Below are positions 14,869 to 16,549 of a stretch of DNA of 16,549 bases, piece after piece (position 1 is the first letter of the stretch; every line of letters begins with the position of its first letter). A program made the position numbers and the translations under genes. The notes under the pieces are model-generated. The model searched no databases, was not told the origin of the DNA, and saw nothing but the letters and a program-made list of their open reading frames with translations. Where the stretch lies: positions 1-16,549 of the forward strand of contig JALLAZ010000427.1 of assembly GCA_036939755.1 (NCBI GenBank). Reading direction: 5' to 3'. Source of the DNA: Stephanodiscus triporus (Eukaryota > Bacillariophyta > Thalassiosirophyceae > Thalassiosirales > Thalassiosiraceae).

Positions 14869-16287
14869 CGCATGGCCCAATACAATGCATGCGTCGGGGA
14901 AATCAAGAACGAAGGCAATGTGCTCGGCTCTCTTGAAATGCACGAAGAGGCCATGAGGCGCCTGAATCAACGCATTGGTAAAGATTGCGCGCCTTCGCGA
15001 GTCGCTCGCCGTCCCAGGTACATCACATCCATTGCGGAGGGGACAAGCCCCCCTCGAAGGGGGAATGCATTGACTCGATCCATCATCGATATTAGCCTCA
15101 TGGTTACGGGCAAACATGGCCGTACCGCTAGCGATCCGTCCAAGGAGAGGATGGCTGGTCGACGAATGAGCGCTTTCAAGCCCGTTGAGTTCGATGAGGG
15201 TATAACGGCCGCGCAGGTGCTGCAGGATTTAGATCTTTCTGATTCGGAAAATGAAGGCGCGGGCGCACTGCCGAGCCAAATGGCGGAGAGCGGAGGTGGC
15301 AGAGGCGGTGGCCGTACGTCGTTGATGAGGAGGGGCAGCGCCAGAATTAGTCGACCGCTGAGGAGTGCAATGAGACGATATTCAAAGCGTCAGTCCTTGG
15401 ATCTTTCTGATTCGGAAAATGAAGGCGCGGCCGCACGAGCGCATTTGCCGAGCCAAATGGCGGAGAGCAGAGGTGGCAGAGGCGGTGGCCGTACATCGTT
15501 GATGAGGAGGGGCAGCGCCAGAATTAGTCGACCGCTGAGGAGTGCAGTGAGACGATATTCAAAGCGTCAGTCCTTGGATCTGACTGATTCGGACGATGAA
15601 GGCGTTGGCGCTCCAGCGCATTCGCCGAGCCAAATGGTGGACAGAGGAGGTAGCAGCGGTGGTGGCCGTACATCGTTAATGAGGAGGGACAGCACCAGAA
15701 TTAGTCGACCGCTGAGGAGTGCAGTGAGACGATATTCAATAAATAAGTCGTTCGACAACAGGGATGGCGTTGTTGTGGCATCAAACACTGATTCGCGAAC
15801 AACGGACGGTGCAGACGAATGCAAAGGAAGCGATGCGGTATTATCTAAAATGATAGACGCGAAGCCCTGCAAGATTGATGTAGGGCGTGGGGAGAAATCT
15901 GAAGCACATGAGACGCCGGCAGTTTTGCGCAGGAGTCCTCATAAGAGGTTAGGCAAGCGCAGATCATCACTCTTTTCTTTGGACGAAAGAAGGTCGTCGG
16001 TTGATCGATCATCACATAGCAGCGCCGGATCCATTGCGGAGGATTCACTGGCTGGAAGTTTCTCTGGGAAGGAAAGGAATGGCTCACTGATCTGTAACTT
16101 TCGCACGCGCAACAGTTCGTTCGGGTCCTATACCGAAGATGGGGTTCTTATTTGCGATTGGGAACGACGACAATCCCATCTTTCTGGCTCGGATGTGCTA
16201 TCCATTCAAGACAGTTCGTTTTGTGGGAAGGAAGAGGAGGCAGCCGAGTCTCTGATTTGTGGCTGGGATCAACTGTTGACTCACTAG
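14869..16287 (+). CDS. Basic Ser/Arg-rich protein, long paralogue, 5' end missing
   Basis: This is the second member of the family seen at 482-1213; I do not recognise the family. About 472 residues are readable from the first Met after the gap (14872). The first 32 residues from that Met match the paralogue exactly, which in that protein lie after 38 further N-terminal residues, so the true start is lost in the gap. Three tandem units (15232-15399, 15400-15576, 15577-15753) each read roughly LSDSENEG, PSQM, GGGRTSLMRRGSARIS, PLRS, RRYS. A Ser/Arg-rich region with KRRSS and RRSSVD follows. The C-terminus has SLICNF, VLICDWERR and SLICGWD motifs and ends DQLLTH, five residues past the paralogue's end. 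RRxS sites suggest phosphorylation by basophilic kinases; this is inference. No membrane segment is seen. Confidence 0.75.
   Translation, partial: RMAQYNACVGEIKNEGNVLGSLEMHEEAMRRLNQRIGKDCAPSRVARRPRYITSIAEGTSPPRRGNALTRSIIDISLMVTGKHGRTASDPSKERMAGRRMSAFKPVEFDEGITAAQVLQDLDLSDSENEGAGALPSQMAESGGGRGGGRTSLMRRGSARISRPLRSAMRRYSKRQSLDLSDSENEGAAARAHLPSQMAESRGGRGGGRTSLMRRGSARISRPLRSAVRRYSKRQSLDLTDSDDEGVGAPAHSPSQMVDRGGSSGGGRTSLMRRDSTRISRPLRSAVRRYSINKSFDNRDGVVVASNTDSRTTDGADECKGSDAVLSKMIDAKPCKIDVGRGEKSEAHETPAVLRRSPHKRLGKRRSSLFSLDERRSSVDRSSHSSAGSIAEDSLAGSFSGKERNGSLICNFRTRNSSFGSYTEDGVLICDWERRQSHLSGSDVLSIQDSSFCGKEEEAAESLICGWDQLLTH
15232..15753 (+). repeat. Three in-frame tandem coding repeats of 168, 177 and 177 bp
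   Basis: Each unit begins at the Asp codon of LDLSDSE or LDLTDSD and ends after RRYS. Units 1 and 2 are nearly identical at the DNA level apart from a nine-base difference; unit 3 is more diverged. All lengths are multiples of three. The paralogue at 482-1213 has one unit, so this is an expansion in one copy or a loss in the other. Confidence 0.92.
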
Positions 16288-16495
16288 TTAGTATCATTAA
16301 AGAGTGTATCCTACAGGAGGAAAAAAGGATGAGAAGACTTTGCAGCAGGACGAGCTCATTTGTCAAGCTTGCTCCATATTTCAACATGGAATCATATGAT
16401 TTTGGGTTACAAAATTGTGGGAATCAAATGATGTTAATGTTTTATATGGCATTAGTCAGGTACAATTTTAGAGCAGGTCATATGAAGATGTCCCA

Positions 16496-16497
<2 letters not shown>
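16288..16497. other. 3' flank of the long paralogue
   Basis: The first ~65 bases resemble the flank after the short paralogue (about 1240-1310). The rest is AT-rich with no gene seen. Confidence 0.5.

Positions 16498-16549
<52 letters not shown>
16498..16549. repeat. (TG)n microsatellite at the window end
   Basis: An uninterrupted TG dinucleotide repeat of 26 units runs to the last base, so it may continue beyond the window. Confidence 0.97.

Noticed and set aside
1..16549. CRISPR arrays, insertion sequences or phage genes
   Set aside because: No regularly spaced repeats, transposase or phage proteins were seen, and the genes are eukaryotic with introns.

Overview
The window looks like nuclear DNA of a photosynthetic stramenopile, most likely a diatom. 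It carries a plant-type phytoene desaturase whose N-terminus has the ochrophyte layout of a signal peptide with Phe at the predicted cleavage site. Nuclear genes for mitochondrial proteins and eukaryotic spliceosomal and Golgi proteins are also present. Genes are interrupted by short GT-AG introns, and are packed on both strands in divergent and convergent pairs. All calls come from reading the sequence; no searches were run.

Layout. Positions 1-480 hold a foldback-type inverted repeat and a probable 5'UTR intron. A basic, Ser/Arg-rich protein of unknown function (482-1213, +) is followed by a GC-rich triplet-repeat block (about 1543-2553) that may be the remains of a membrane-protein N-terminus, then by an AT-rich repeat-like stretch (2554-3035). 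Next come an unrecognised, probably mitochondrial protein (3036-4313, -) and, divergent from it, the Sm-core protein SmF (4499-4859, +), whose first coding exon seems to be the ATG alone. A desaturase-family enzyme (5652-6977, -) and phytoene desaturase (7642-9617, +) diverge from a 664-bp region containing a G-box.

Three small genes after phytoene desaturase are recognised only after splicing or by protein similarity: mitochondrial bL33 (9924-10186, -), KISH/TMEM167 (10418-10779, +) and a tentative three-exon gene (10818-11256, -). They are followed by ETF alpha (12139-13248, +) and an INSIG-like membrane protein (13353-14258, -). A very C-rich stretch then ends in 68 C and an N, directly after which a second, larger copy of the first gene begins (14869-16287, +). 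The window ends in a (TG)n microsatellite.

The genes do not form one pathway. Housekeeping functions dominate: splicing, mitochondrial translation, mitochondrial electron transfer, Golgi traffic, carotenoid synthesis and lipid modification. The most novel material is the paralogous pair at the two ends. It has RRxS-rich tandem repeats, a recurrent LIC-x-W motif, and no family that I recognise.
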